NCBI GenBank assembly: GCA_022316685.1 | Contig: JAKJHU010000024.1 | Location: forward strand, 8,898,943 to 8,962,942 | DNA from: Progne subis subis | Taxonomy: Eukaryota; Chordata; Aves; Passeriformes; Hirundinidae | Length of the DNA stretch: 64,000 bases | Reading direction: 5' to 3' | Shown here: one piece after another, positions 25,926 through 38,002 of the stretch | Numbering within the stretch: position 1 is the stretch's first letter | Layout: the number at the start of each line of letters is the position of its first letter | The notes under the pieces: model-generated | Told to the model about the DNA's origin: nothing | Database searches by the model: none | The model's input: the letters and a program-made list of their open reading frames with translations, nothing else | Program-made: the position numbers and the translations under genes

Positions 25926-26485
25926 CCCATGTCTTTGCTTCCTTTAGTCCAGTTAGCTCCAGCCACAGGATGAAGTATCTTAATCCCCAGCCTTACTTCT
26001 GGAGCCCCTTTAAAAGCTGATTTCCTAAAAGCTCCTGCCAGTTGATGCTAACTGATACTGAAAGCATAAAGTTCCAGGCAGCAGGGTGAAAAGAAGGTGT
26101 TGGAGTCAGGTTCCTGAAGGTGGAAAGCTGATGTACTTATGTATTGTGTAGCTATAGTAAGTGATAGAAGAAGTTAAAACAGAGCTCTTTAATGACTGTG
26201 CAGTGTGCTGAAGAATATTCTTCCCCAGTTGGCCCCCTCACCATATGTACAGTATTATTATTGTAACTGTATTGTACTATATAAATAAATGATTTAGTGA
26301 TTTATCCACTCTGCCATGACAATGTGACCAATCCCCATTACTACTTAGTTCTCAAACCTTTAAAATGGCAATATATGAAGCTCTGTATTCCGGATTATTG
26401 CCTGCTCTTTAGGCCAGAAGACGTGATTGAGTGTATGTCACTGGCCACTGGAGCATGTGTCTGTGAAGCTCAGGTCTTCTCCCAG
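25926..26485. other. No recognisable gene or repeat
   Basis: Unique-looking DNA between the old CR1 and the exon-like segment at 26486. Nothing recognised. Confidence 0.4.
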
Positions 26486-26638
26486 TAGAATGGGCCTCCA
26501 GGGTGGCTATAAGGTCCCAAAATGCATTCGATACATTGTTTGTAACAAACTGGGAAAGATCCAAAATGTCCAACTGCCAGGAAAATTTTGCTGGAAGGGC
26601 AATGAGCCACAATGCCAAATACATAATCCCAAGGGAAG
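26486..26638 (+). other. Exon-like segment, 153 bp, open frame
   Basis: On the plus strand an acceptor (CAGGTCTTCTCCCAG, ending 26485) is followed by a segment that ends at a near-consensus donor, GAAG|GTAAGTG (GT at 26639). One frame is open throughout, has an ATG at 26490, and would meet a stop (TAA) exactly inside the donor GTAAGT if unspliced. Length is a multiple of three. The peptide contains four Cys and one Trp (for example KFCWKGNEPQCQ) but matches no domain I recognise. It may be a pseudo-exon. Confidence 0.22.
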
Positions 26639-28832
26639 GTAAGTGGGAAAGGTTTGGAGCACATTGACTAGCCAGAAAAAGAGACTCAGGTGGTCTGGGC
26701 AGTGTAACAGAACATCCATCCTACACAGGAATTGCAGATTGAGTCACTTTTCTGCTTGAATTCTTTGTTCAAAATGGCATAATGCAATGAGATAGAATTG
26801 TGCCTTCTGTATCACAGAGTCCCTGACTCTGCTTTCCAATTGAGGAGGAAAAATCCTGTCAGAGGGAGCACCTCCATCCTGTCCTGTGTTACAGGGAACA
26901 ACTTTCAGAAGTTTTCCAAAAACTCTGCTTAAGCAGTTGCTCGGTTTATGGTTTCAGTATATATATCTGGCAGCCCAAGTGGTCCTACTCTGATTCTATA
27001 CAGATGCTTATCTGAAATTCTCCTGAGTCCCTGAGGGCTGGACAAATCCTGCCTTAGGTCAGAAGAATTCTTAATGTTCTTTTTTTTCTTTTCCTTTGCC
27101 TCTGGGACAATGGAATCATTATCACTGCTGTGATGACTTCACACTTCTACAGCCAATGATGCAACATTTTAAATTTGGCTTGCAGAGCAATTGTTTTGCT
27201 ACTCTAAATTTTGTTTATTACTGACATATGGATACGAAAGGGTATAATTGGGTAGCTAGATCTAATCAGCACTTTGTATATTAAATGCATCAAAACCAGA
27301 CATCAATAGCAGTCCATCTTAATGTGTCTGCATTCCAGATCATTGTGCAGTGTAAGTTAACTGTTCCTTTCATTTCTTCTGGAGCCCAGCTGGTCTTGCT
27401 TAATTTCACACTATTTTATATTCTGTTTATTACTGAGGCCAACAAATATTTTATTTTAGCTGTTTGTACATGTTAAACAAACATGGGATCTGGGTGGAAT
27501 GTCTCTTGCAGAAACATTCTAATTCCTCATACCCTCATAGTCCATTCCATACTTGAAGGAGTGGACTCAGCCAATTAAATTAGGCACCCAAACAGGAAAA
27601 CCACAGACACACGATTACACTTTCAGCCAAAGCTAAACGGTGCAGCATGAAAGTCGTGTTGCTGTTTGGCTTTTTCACAGTGAGGCCTGTGTGAACAGAG
27701 ACAGCTGGCATTGTCTCTGTCAGAGCTGCCCGTGGGACACAGGAGAGAGGGAATTCTTGCTTCATGGAGCTGGCAGAATTGGTTTAACTCTCCTTCATGG
27801 AAAGATCATCATAGGTATGCAGTAACAGAACAATACCACATTTTAGTTTCCAGATAGTGTCTTTGGTATCCAGAGACTGGAAAAATTCCTAAAGGATTTT
27901 GTGCTTCGTTTTTCTGCAGACTTATGCCCTGGTTGAGGTCACCAGGCCCTGAGCACTATTCCCAACATTCATGAATCACACAGAGCTGCTGATGAGATGG
28001 ACTGTCAGGAGAGACGGTGAGTCCCTGCCACCACCCCCATGCTGGCTGTCTGATAGCCTGGTGGTTAGGAAAAACATGCACAGGAGATACTAATTTGGGT
28101 GTTTGTAGGAACATTTCAAATTCAGTTTTCTTACGTGTAAAAAGAAAAGGCACTGCTATAAAACTCCATTTAAAATAAAAGAGTAGGCCTGCTGTTTTCA
28201 TTGAAGTACTTGTGGTGTAGACAATTCTGTGATGTAGCTCCAGGATAGCTGGAGACACCTTTTTTGGTCTATTCAGATGCCTGAGCATCTTTCATTCAGG
28301 GAGGTGGAGACTTGGATCCAACCTGTGTTCATGCATCTTCCTGACCAGTTCTGATGATTCCTCTTGAGATTCCCATGCCAAATCATTACTCCCAGCACTT
28401 CCTAAAGTACTCATTCTTTGCTTAGGAAACTTAGGCATTAACACAAGTTTTGTTGTGTACCACTTCAGTGGCTGAATAATGTCCAAAAATTAGCTGTACC
28501 AATGCACAACTTGTAGTGCTTCATTTACATAGGCCTTAGCCAGTAGGATGGTGTGTCCTGGGAATCCTTAAGGGAGGTCAAAATCTGAATATAGGCTGCC
28601 AGGCCAGTACTTTAGGGAGTGACAGTGAACGATCGTTGTGATTGTGGTCTTCATGGTGAAACACAGCTTTGCTACTTTATTTCTTATTATTAAAGACTGG
28701 GCTATTTATTGTGGTTTTATGCTGCCATTGCCAGGCTATAGTTGGAGTGTGTTGGGACTATGAACTAGTGCTTAGTAAACTGACGGGTTTCAGACTCTGT
28801 ATTTTGTCGAGTATATCAGACTGGGAGCTGTG

Positions 28833-28837
<5 letters not shown>
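26639..28837. other. No firm feature
   Basis: Unique-looking DNA. At 27920-28016 a good acceptor (CGTTTTTCTGCAG) and a moderate donor (ACG|GTGAGTC) bracket 97 bp, but all three frames have stops, so it could only be a noncoding exon or a chance pair. No repeats are recognised. Confidence 0.4.

Positions 28838-28894
<57 letters not shown>
28838..28894. repeat. T57 homopolymer
   Basis: 57 uninterrupted T. A long T run on the plus strand could be the tail of a minus-strand retroposon, but the sequence to its right (28895-29086) is not recognisable as a reversed gene or SINE. Exact length is likely unreliable in assembly and polymorphic. Confidence 0.9.
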
Positions 28895-28898
<4 letters not shown>

Positions 28899-29084
28899 CT
28901 GAGGAAAGCAGTTTGGTCCTTGGCTACCTTAAAGACACATCTTCACTCCATGGGATGCCATTGAACTGGGAAAGAGCTTGTTAATGTCTTCATTTAAAAT
29001 TCTTCGGATATGAAAATTATTTTCCAGCCTTTTGGTCCAGAATAGACCAGGCTTCTTGCTTTAGCCCATGCATCTAATAGTGGC

Positions 29085-29086
<2 letters not shown>

Positions 29087-29120
<34 letters not shown>
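29087..29120. repeat. T34 homopolymer
   Basis: 34 uninterrupted T, 192 bp to the right of the T57 tract. The intervening 192 bp show no recognised repeat. Two long T tracts this close suggest repeated minus-strand retroposition into one site or simple slippage expansion. Confidence 0.9.
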
Positions 29121-29123
<3 letters not shown>

Positions 29124-29147
29124 GTATAAAAGAACTGAGCCAAGTTT

Positions 29148-29169
29148 CATGCAAGCATTTTTTGCATGA
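29148..29169. repeat. Short inverted repeat with POU-like arms
   Basis: TCATGCAA and TTGCATGA are perfect 8-bp inverted arms separated by 7 bp. The arms carry ATGCAA, a POU half-site-like word. It is close to the motif cluster at 29735-29914. Confidence 0.5.
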
Positions 29170-29482
29170 CACATCTTTCTTCTGATGGTTTGTAGGTATG
29201 GATTACTAGTTTAGTATTGTTCCCTCAGTAAAAATTGCTGGGGCATTGTATTTAGGGTGAAATAACTCGAGTGATCAAAGGTGTGCAACTCCTGTTTTCT
29301 CTGTGAACTGAAATTTTGTTAGCCTTTTCTTATGCTGGTGGGAGGAAAAGGCCAAGGGATGGTGGTTTGCCTAATGAGGGCAGGATACAGCTGGGAGGAA
29401 GCTTGAAACTCCATCACAGAGTCTGCAAACAATCTAGTCACATCAAATAGATGCCCACTGTTTGCCAAAAATCAGTGAAATA

Positions 29483-29515
29483 GGGAGATAATGAGGGAGA
29501 TAATGAGGATAATGA
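29483..29515 (+). repeat. Short tandem repeat GGGAGATAATGA
   Basis: Two exact 12-bp copies (29483-29494 and 29495-29506) and a shortened third (GGATAATGA, 29507-29515). It is a local slippage duplication; each full unit carries AGATAA, a GATA-type word. Confidence 0.8.
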
Positions 29516-29647
29516 AATAAAGAAAAAGAGAACACTGTTGTTCTTTAATGCTGTGACCTTTTGTGAGATGAGTCGTTTGCACGGGTGTTTGTGTGAGTGT
29601 TGGCCCATGCTGATTTTACAGTACTTAGCTGTGTGATGGCTGCTTAC

Positions 29648-29699
29648 CAAAGCTGCAGAAGCACCCTGTGGCCGGCCTCGCTCTAGGCTCGATAAGCTC
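29648..29699 (-). other. Exon-like, CpG-containing segment, 52 bp
   Basis: On the minus strand, CAG (29702-29700) precedes and TTTG|GTAAGCA (GT at 29647-29646) follows a 52-bp segment open in two frames. It contains three CpG within about 20 bp (GGCCGGCCTCGCTCTAGGCT region on plus), unusual here. The pyrimidine tract is weak. It could be a small exon or simply the edge of the regulatory cluster next to it. Confidence 0.15.
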
Positions 29700-29734
29700 C
29701 TGCAGTAATGCTGTAGTTAATGGTTTCTGGAAAA

Positions 29735-29914
29735 GCTGATATCTATCAGCATTTGAATGAACACATTTTGGGATAAATATTGAGAAATCACAGGTATGTT
29801 ATGCAAATCTTGGGTGTGCCAGCCAAGCCTGTAAAAAAAAAAGCTCATTAGGATTAATCTCTAGCAGGGTGACTAATGCAAAGGGAATGAGGTACTTTCC
29901 TCCCTGAGTCAGCA
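29735..29914. promoter_or_regulatory. Candidate enhancer with clustered motifs
   Basis: Within 180 bp there is a perfect GATA palindrome (GCTGATA-TC-TATCAGC, 29735-29750), a consensus POU octamer ATGCAAAT (29801-29808), GGATTAATCT (29851-29860, OTX/paired-homeodomain type on both strands), and TGAGTCAGCA (29905-29914, AP-1 core extended to a MAF/NF-E2 half-site). Each motif is a textbook match. The density in non-repetitive DNA supports a cis-regulatory element, but activity and conservation are inference. Confidence 0.35.
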
Positions 29915-32900
29915 GAGATTTGACATAGCTTTCAAAGGGGCTTCACTGGAATGCAGTCGGTTGCTTTGTGCAGTAGGTATGCTCGTTTATTTAATTTGGA
30001 ACTGCTTGCTTTAGACCAGAGAATACTATACAAAATTAGGAGAGACACATAGCCAGATAATCTACAAATAGATTTAAACCAAAGTAACTCAGTTTGGAAG
30101 ACATAAAGTACGTAATTATCCAGTGTACATTAAACGCACTAAAGACAGCAGCATATGAAATCTGTCTTACCTCCTGCTCTGCTCTTTGAGCTTTGCCAGA
30201 TTTTTATGTTTGTGGAACCATATTTATGACTGAGGTTTTTGTTGCATCCTATCTGTTTAGTTTTCACTGAGACTTCCACAAGTAATACCAGGAAAATTAG
30301 TTGCAGTTAAAGATTACAAAATGTGTTCTTTTAGGAAGGAGTAGCTAAAGAAGCTCTTTAGCAGTTCTCCAAAGCCTTTCTTAGGGGGAATCTTACTGGT
30401 AACATTTATGTAAAACAACGGGATTTTTTCCTTGCAACTGCTGTAGTCAGCTAATAGCAATCAGATTCTTTTGAGTGGTGTGTAATTGTTAGCCCCATAA
30501 AAAGAAATATAAATTCCTCATTTTATCAATAAAGCTGTACAGAGCCAAATACTAACACAAAGAAAATTTCAGTATGATTTAATATGTTTGCTCATGTTTC
30601 ATTCCCAAGTAACACACTATTTGTAATTTCAGATTGAAAACTTTATATTTTGCCTCTGCATTTTCTTAATTTTCATCTGCAATACATGTTTCATTCTGGA
30701 TAACTTATCAGGCACAGTGAGGATATTTGGAGATCCTTTCTAAAACTCCTAATCGTTTTTCAAAGAAAGTTGACGGAAAGGGTAGATTTTCTTGATAATC
30801 CTTTCAAAATTAAAATATAACACAAAACCACTATGTTTAAGTGACATTAAGGGTCTCACTTAAACCAACTAAAGCTGGGAAATTCGAAGTGAATAACTAA
30901 CACTCTGTTGTAAACTGCCCTCATGTATTGCAGCTGACAGTGCGGAAGCAGAGGTTCAGAGAGCAGTTCAAATAATAATCTTAAGAGTCTGGATTGCCTG
31001 AGCCCCAGTAGTCAGGCAAGCAGGATAGATGTCTTTCAAGATCATTCCTTCTCATGAGGGATACACATTTCCTTTTCATGGTTATACTGAACGTGAATTT
31101 TCTCTGGCCAATTTATGCTTCATTCCCTGGTTAACAGCAAGGGCTGAGTAGCACACAAGCAATTTCCAACAAATAGAGAGATTTGAAATTTTACTCCGAA
31201 GCCTGAAGAATCCTAATCCCAGCCTTGCTTTCTCTCCAATCTCCACTTAGTAGAGACCCCAACTACCCAGAAGTATCAGAAGCATCTGGATTCCCTCCTA
31301 GTTGTCATTTGAGGTCCAGTTTGACCTTTTTTACACTGCAAACAGTTCAGTATGCTGTGTTTACACACTTCATTAGCTTCATATTGCCAGTATATCAGAT
31401 AAGCATTTAGTTAGGCAGGACTTCTTAGGGAGCGTCTATTGTAGTGTTCCCATGATTCATGGAATTCATACATCATTCAGAAGTTTATTAAAATTTTTCA
31501 AAATTCTGACATACCTAAGGAAAGAGAGGTATTGCAGTGTCTTAGTGCTATTTCTTGAAGCTGAATGGAAGATTTTTATGTAGAAAAGGGCAGTTAGTAT
31601 TTTTGGTGCTTCTTTTCCAAATTAACTAAAAATACAGTTCATTTGAGGCAGGAAAAACCTTTGCCTTTCAGCCACTAACTTGAAGGTTAGCCCATATTTT
31701 ACAGAACTCTTGCAAGTAGAACCTGCAATCTTTGATTAATGTCAGAAACTCCTTTCAGTCTTTCTCTGAACGTGTTACTTGAAAATTTGCATAATTGTTT
31801 AAAGTTGTGCATTTTGCTGATACTGCCCGTCCTAAATGATACAAGAAAACGCAGCATTACATTGCATTACATTACCAAGAGGGATCAAAACAGAAAGTGA
31901 CACTTTTATGCAGCTGTGTATTTTGTGAATCAGGGCAGTAATTGGAACATATTAACGATTTCCTTGACTCCCCCTTATCCTGCTCCACCCCTGCTCCCCC
32001 TGCAACCATCCATATAAACTCTAAGGATATTTAACACATTTTAAGCTGTCCAGTTCTATGTAGCTCCTTGTAAAGTAATTTGGAATGATGATTCCTACTT
32101 GGTAAAATGTGCTCAGACATCAACTCACACATACACATAGCAGCACAGAAAGCATGAACCTGCAAAGGATTTCACCTTTTAAGAAATGACAGAATAATTA
32201 CAGGACAATATGTCCTTCATGAGTAAAAACAACTAAGCTAAAGTGCTTTCAAGGCTGGCGTGGCCTACTTCTCCTCTAGCAAGCTGCATAAATCATAAAT
32301 TGCTAAGGGATTGATTCACACACTGAGTGATAACTGGAGTCTGTAGAGTGGTGAATAAATATGTGGATAGCACAGATGAAGGCTGAACTGAATTCAGTTC
32401 TTCAGTACAGCTTGGCAACAGAACTGAGTTGATAGAGCCCAAACCTTGACTTTATATAAAGATACAGAAAATGTAGAGGATGAACCATGTGCTTCCTTAA
32501 TGAAGGGTAAATAAGATATTCCATTTTCAGACCTCTTCGGGAGGGGATTGTGATAGTTGGTAAACTGGCCTAAGGCAAAACTTAGTGTGTTAGAAGTACT
32601 CAGTCCTAGAATTAATGTTCCTGGATTTAAAAAAGGAGAGAAAAAAAGGGGAAAAAAAGGAGGTCTATCATCTAATTTTACCTGGCTGTGGGTGAATAGA
32701 CATAAAAATTTTGCCATTTGCAGCATTTAAAAGAAAACATGCCTTTGTTAAAAATGAAAACACCCACAAACCAGAAGTGTCATCTGGCTTTTTGAGTTCT
32801 CTCTTACCTATCACAGTGTCTTCCTGATGAACAAGTTGTTAAACTCACTTGTATGTTTTTATGACTTGAAATCTTTCGTATGCTGCAGATAATCTATATT

Positions 32901-33683
32901 GGTGGGATGGTGTATCTTTGTCTGAACACTTTAACTGGACAGATTGCACATCTACTCTGGTATTACCAAAGGCCAGGTGAATCCTGAAGAGCCGTGAGCA
33001 AGGGTAACTCAACCACTGAAGGTTATCCAGAGATTTAAGCTGCATGAGAATTGTACTTGTTGGAAATACCTGCTCTTTACAGGCAGGGGTGCTTCTTTTT
33101 CTTGTGCATAATTTAGGGCCACAGTTTCAAAGGTGCGCCTTAAAGGCTTCTCTTTCTGTACAAAAAACCTTTGCCCCTTAATACACAATTGCAGCATTGG
33201 TTGGTCTAGATAGCCAACATTTGCATGCATAGGCAGTAGATTCTGTCATTTATGCTTGTAGATAATAGAATTTACATGCACAAAACTCATTTGGATTTGG
33301 CCTCAGAACAGATTGGGAGGACAGGCATTTAAGATTTGAGGGACAGATGCACAGTAGGGGACTGCTGAGGTAAATGATGGTTGAGTCTGGAATATTGAAA
33401 TGGGGATGCTAAGAAAAGAATTAAGACAGTGCTCATCTGTGTTTGAGTTGCGCTGAAAGCAAAAGGAGTTTATACAAAGAGCAAGGCAAGAATGATATCA
33501 AAGGTCACCTTTCATTGTGAAGAGAACTTGAAATGTGAAATTTTCTTTTCTGAAATATGTTTTTGCCCTATGGTCTCTGTCCATTGATGGCCTTTAATCC
33601 ATCTTTCATGAAATTTCAGCCAGAGCCTAGTACTTCATGTCACTGACACCAAGTAATTTAACAGAGATTGTAGATATGTAAGG
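29915..33683. other. No firm feature
   Basis: AT-rich, unique-looking DNA. The stretch 30500-30720 has the even, non-repetitive AT-rich texture often seen in conserved noncoding DNA, and 30945-30990 faintly resembles a minus-strand MIR core; neither can be called. A direct repeat of GCATTACATT lies at 31854-31875. No genes are recognised. Confidence 0.4.
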
Positions 33684-33740
33684 GTCAATCCTTCAACTCA
33701 GGTGAGATTTTTAGGCTCATTGAAGTAAATGCACCAATGT
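33684..33740. repeat. Ancient palindromic sauropsid repeat, fragment
   Basis: Resembles one half of a palindromic repeat common in turtle, crocodile and bird DNA: CAATCCTTCAACTCAGGTGAG followed by CTCATTGAAGTAAATG, where the family has a centre built on CATTGAAGTCAATGGG. Diverged and only partial. The family name is not certain. Confidence 0.45.
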
Positions 33741-34309
33741 TAATTTTGTGCCAGCTGATAAAATGTGCTTGGATAGTTAGATTCTTTCAAAATTACTGTA
33801 ATTGTAGAATATCCCTCTATTTGACTTTGGTCAGCCAAGAATAACATTCTGGTTCTGAATTTCAGGGACATCATTTACAATATAAGAGGAAGTTGGCATC
33901 CAGATCTAAATGTTTACATTTGAAATCCCAATGAAACAAAGCTTGGGACCCACTCCAGGGCCATTGCACAGAGGAAGGTATCATCTGAAACCAGGCTGTG
34001 AAAAGCCTATTACATTTTAATATCACAGTGGTCACTCAACCTAGTCCAGACTCACTCTTTGCTTAAATAACATCTCACTGAAATAAATAAGAATCATGCT
34101 GAAGTCAGTAGTATTTTTCTTGTGGCTCTGTTCTGGTGCACTGAGTGTGTAATACCAAGGCCTCTGCAGCAATGCACTTTAACTGAAGTGGGTGAAATAT
34201 GGGGAGAAGCAGAAGTCTTAATTTCAAATTTCTTGTGTTTGTCAGATTGTGTTATATAGTATCAGATAGTTCTGTGAAAGCTGAGGCCCCAGGAGTCCCA
34301 TTTTACCCT
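33741..34309. other. No firm feature
   Basis: Unique-looking DNA between two related old repeats. A TGAAGTCAGTAG word at about 34099-34110 may be another remnant of the same palindromic family, too short to call. Confidence 0.35.
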
Positions 34310-34403
34310 TTTTGGACAAGATCCTCAGATGATGTAAATTGGTGTAATGCTGCTAGACTAAGTGGAACTGTGTTGATTTCAGTGGTTCAGGATTTAGCCC
34401 AGT
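34310..34403. repeat. Ancient palindromic sauropsid repeat
   Basis: The left arm GATCCTCAGATGATGTAAAT pairs imperfectly with the right arm TTGATTTCAGTGGTTCAGGAT, about 40 bp apart, ending in TTAGCCC. This matches a hairpin-like repeat I know from reptile and bird sequence (arms GATCCTCAGCTGGTGTAAAT and its complement). Many substitutions indicate an old copy. Whether the family is a MITE or a SINE-like unit is not something I can settle here. Confidence 0.6.
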
Positions 34404-37400
34404 AGGTCTGAGATAGCTATAAAACCTCACTGTGCACTTTGAAAGTCGTACCCCATAAATGCTTCCACAGTGCAGCTTTTTATAGTGTCTGTAGGAAACC
34501 CACTTTGTCTCAGTGGCTTAAAAACACTAACTAGCCGAGGTCGACTTTCTGTCGTTCTCACACCAAACTGTTAATACTGATAAGTGGAGGTTTAAGTATA
34601 CTGTCTCGTAGCGTTTTTGATCTTTTTTTATTTTGAGTTTGTCACTCTGAACTATATGTGTCTTGGACCATTTTTATAAGTGCACAAAGCATAAAGAGAA
34701 TATTGCTAGTAGGGACTGTCTTGGTGCCCTGTGTAGTAGAGTGTCCTCCTTCTGACAATGCCTGTGTTTACTTGCACAAAGGTACCAGCTATATATATAA
34801 ACATGCACACGCAGTTAGTCTATTCTAAGTGTCCTCAAGCACTCACATTCCTTTTTCAATTGGTGAAATGATATGAACTAATGAAATTATATTTTTGGAA
34901 TAAAGTGTTGTGTCTCATCACGTTAGCTGTTCCAGGGTCTAGCCTGAACTCCCTTGCATTCACTGACTGTGCCCCTGCTTTGGCATTAAGAGCTGAGGTG
35001 GTTTTCCAGACAGTCATTTGAAAGTGTTTTGCAACAATTACCTTATAAGTAGATTTGTTTCTGCAAAGGGAAGATCGTACTAAGTGAGCGGCAGAAGCAG
35101 GCATTCATGTGCTTTTCTGTCAGTATTCAGCAGCTCTTCTTTCTGTAAACACAAAGATAATATAAGATAATCCATTTTTTCAGTTACACAAACGATTCAA
35201 AAGAGATTTGTAATGAAACTGCTTCTAGCAATCTTTAATATTTCATGGTCATTTTTGGGGGTGGTGGGGGCAACCCCCAGCTTCAGTTCCCCTGTTAATC
35301 TTTTTCCCTTGATGGGCTTCAGACTCTGCTTCTGATTTCAGTGTGTATTAGGCTGTGAGAAGGTTAGAACTTGAGTGTCTGCAGAAACCAAGGAGAACAA
35401 TAGTGACTTCACACTGTGTTGTGCTTCAGCTCCAGTGAGTAATGCTAAATTGCTTGCACCGTCACGACCACATGCTTCCCGTGATGATCCTAATGGGTCC
35501 CTGCAAGATCCAGTGGGTATCATAACACTGGCTGCATACATATTTTAAGATTGTTTCAAGATATCATGGAACACATCCAGAACCCAGAGTGATGTTTTCT
35601 TTGGGGCCCCAGACCATGGAATGTTTAATTACTAAAAGCAGCAATAGGAAAAACAGTTTAATCTTTTAGAGCAGTGTTTGGGGAATGGGGGTTAGGGCAA
35701 CTTGGTTTAGTGCATTATTTCCCTCGGGGATAAAATTTATATAATTATGGTAAAATTATGAAAAAGGATTGTCTGCCTTTGTGTTCTTTTGTATGCAGAC
35801 AGTGGGCGTACTGTACCCTGTTAAGTGGACATTGCTGATTCTAACTTGTGTGTTTTTCTTAGCTCTTTCACTTTCATATGCTAATCTTTACCCTACCTTG
35901 TTAAATTTTGACTGGGGGTTTGATGCCAGTTTCAGAGGTGGTGTGTAGTTTGGATTTCCTTGCATTTGCTCGGACATCATGAACCCAAATTATGGCTATA
36001 GGATTTGTAAGCATATTGCAATATGGGAAAGAAGCTAAGCCAGCAAGTGTAAGGCAGTCCTGAAGGTATCACACTTGGATGCAGTGAATACTGAGGGAAT
36101 GCTCTACTCTTAACTTTGATAACCCCTAGACTGTGCTGAACTTTTGAGTTAATTAGAGTCACAATGACCACTAGATTTTTATTCCTCTTTTATCTTGAAG
36201 CTCAAATATTTATCTTGGGACACCTTTTCATATTGACTTGCCTATCCACACTTTAAATTACGCAGCTAGTAGCAATAATGAGATTTTTATATTACTGAAA
36301 ATGGATTTGTGTGCCAGAAGACTCAAGAATGTCAGACAAATGAATTTTCAAAACGAGCCAACAACTGAAGAAATGGAAGTAGCCCTAGTGACCCAGTAAC
36401 ATGTATCCACGTCTCTAAAAGTTTTTTGAGAACTTGGAAAATTCAAACTGCAACTGAAAAGCACTGTGTATCCCCAGGCAGCCTTAATTTGCATGATCAG
36501 CACTTACTCAGCAGAGTACCATGGGTATGTGAGACCTTGTTGTATTAAATGGGTCACATTTAACTGTCCTTGAACAATTTCTCCTATGTATTAAAGATAA
36601 ACAAGCATTTTGTCGTATTCAGCATCACTGCTCTTTTTTCTCCACACTTTCTTTGATACAGAGTACTTTTTCTATAGGAAATTTTAGAGACACACAGTGA
36701 ATATGTTATGCCACTTTCCTCCCCATAGTCTTGCTTAAGAAGTCTGCACTTCTCTCATTTAGTGTTCCTTGTTATTTTTTTTCCCAAGAGTTGGATAATT
36801 CCATCTGAGCAAAAATTTAAATTAAAGTTGTTTTTTATAGATGAGAATTGTTGGGCAAATCGCAGTCTCTCTTATTTTTCTTAATAGCCTTTAGAGATAG
36901 ACTGTTCTTCTCTTGTCATGTAAATGCACTGCCATATAAATCCGATGAGCATGGGCCAAGGTGTCTGTTGGTAACTGGAAAGAAGATGCAAGAGACTACT
37001 GGATTTCACAAGCTGTGGAAGGAAATGGGTAGCAGAGTTCAAATGTAAATAAAAATGGCAGGAAAATGTATTTTTTTCTCTTTCACAATAAAACCCAAAC
37101 AAGTCCTTCTTTAACACCCTTTGGTGTTTTCCTGTGATTTATTAAATAAAAGGCTTCTTTTTGATGTTACAGGAGATACCTTTCTGCCCATTAAATATTT
37201 TTTTAATGGTATCCAGTAAACTGTTCTCAAAGGTAGTGAGTGGTTTTACACCTTGAATAGTTTTGAAAAGAACTCCATGAAGTCACTGTCTGTTATGCCA
37301 AAATGTAAATCTTGCATTCGGTGAAGATAGAGTGGGGAAAAAAACCCTTTTAAGTTACATTACATAAAGAAAGCTTTAAAAAGTATTGGTTTTAAGCATG

Positions 37401-37969
37401 CTACTAGCTTTGATGCAATTAGCTTGATGTTAAAACTGTGGTACACTAATGTCTGAATGAAAGGTTCTGTAATTAAGTTATACATTCTATTTGCAGTGAA
37501 TTTCTGTTTCACAGATTTGTAGGTTTACAGTCCTGCATTTGCAAAAAAATCTCTGTTTAGATCACCCATTTTCCAAATCCTATATATTGTGCAAGCTGGA
37601 TGTCAAAATTGAGCATTATTTTATGTGAAATATGGGTTGACATGTCAGCAAAAGAATCAGGTTTATTCAGGATTATTTGAAATTTGGCCCACGCGGTGTG
37701 AAAATCTAAACACATTAAAAGATTCAACCCTAGGGGAAATGAGCACTCCTAATATATACAGGACCTAACAAGCCCTGAAGAATAAGAACTTGAATTTCAG
37801 TGTCTAAGTTGTAAATAACTTATTTTATTAAATCTTAATTCTTTCAATTATATATATATATATTTTTAACAAAGGCCTTAGCGCTATTCACATTCTTCAA
37901 TAGAGGGTTAATAGGACACTTTTACTGACAAATTGCCTTTAAAGACTTTTTTGAATATTACCTTCAGTG
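34404..37969. other. No recognisable gene or repeat
   Basis: Unique-looking AT-rich DNA. A small G-rich hairpin (TGGGGG-CAA-CCCCCA, 35265-35279) and a TA-dinucleotide run near 37850-37862 are the only structures. No coding exon is supported. Confidence 0.45.
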
Positions 37970-37976
37970 TTCTTAA

Positions 37977-38002
37977 ATTTGACTATCTTAAAATAGTCAA
38001 AT
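37977..38002. repeat. Perfect 10-bp inverted repeat (hairpin)
   Basis: ATTTGACTAT and ATAGTCAAAT are perfect inverted arms around a 6-base spacer, CTTAAA. No T-run terminator or RNA-polymerase-III box accompanies it. It lies at the edge of a candidate regulatory stretch. Confidence 0.6.
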
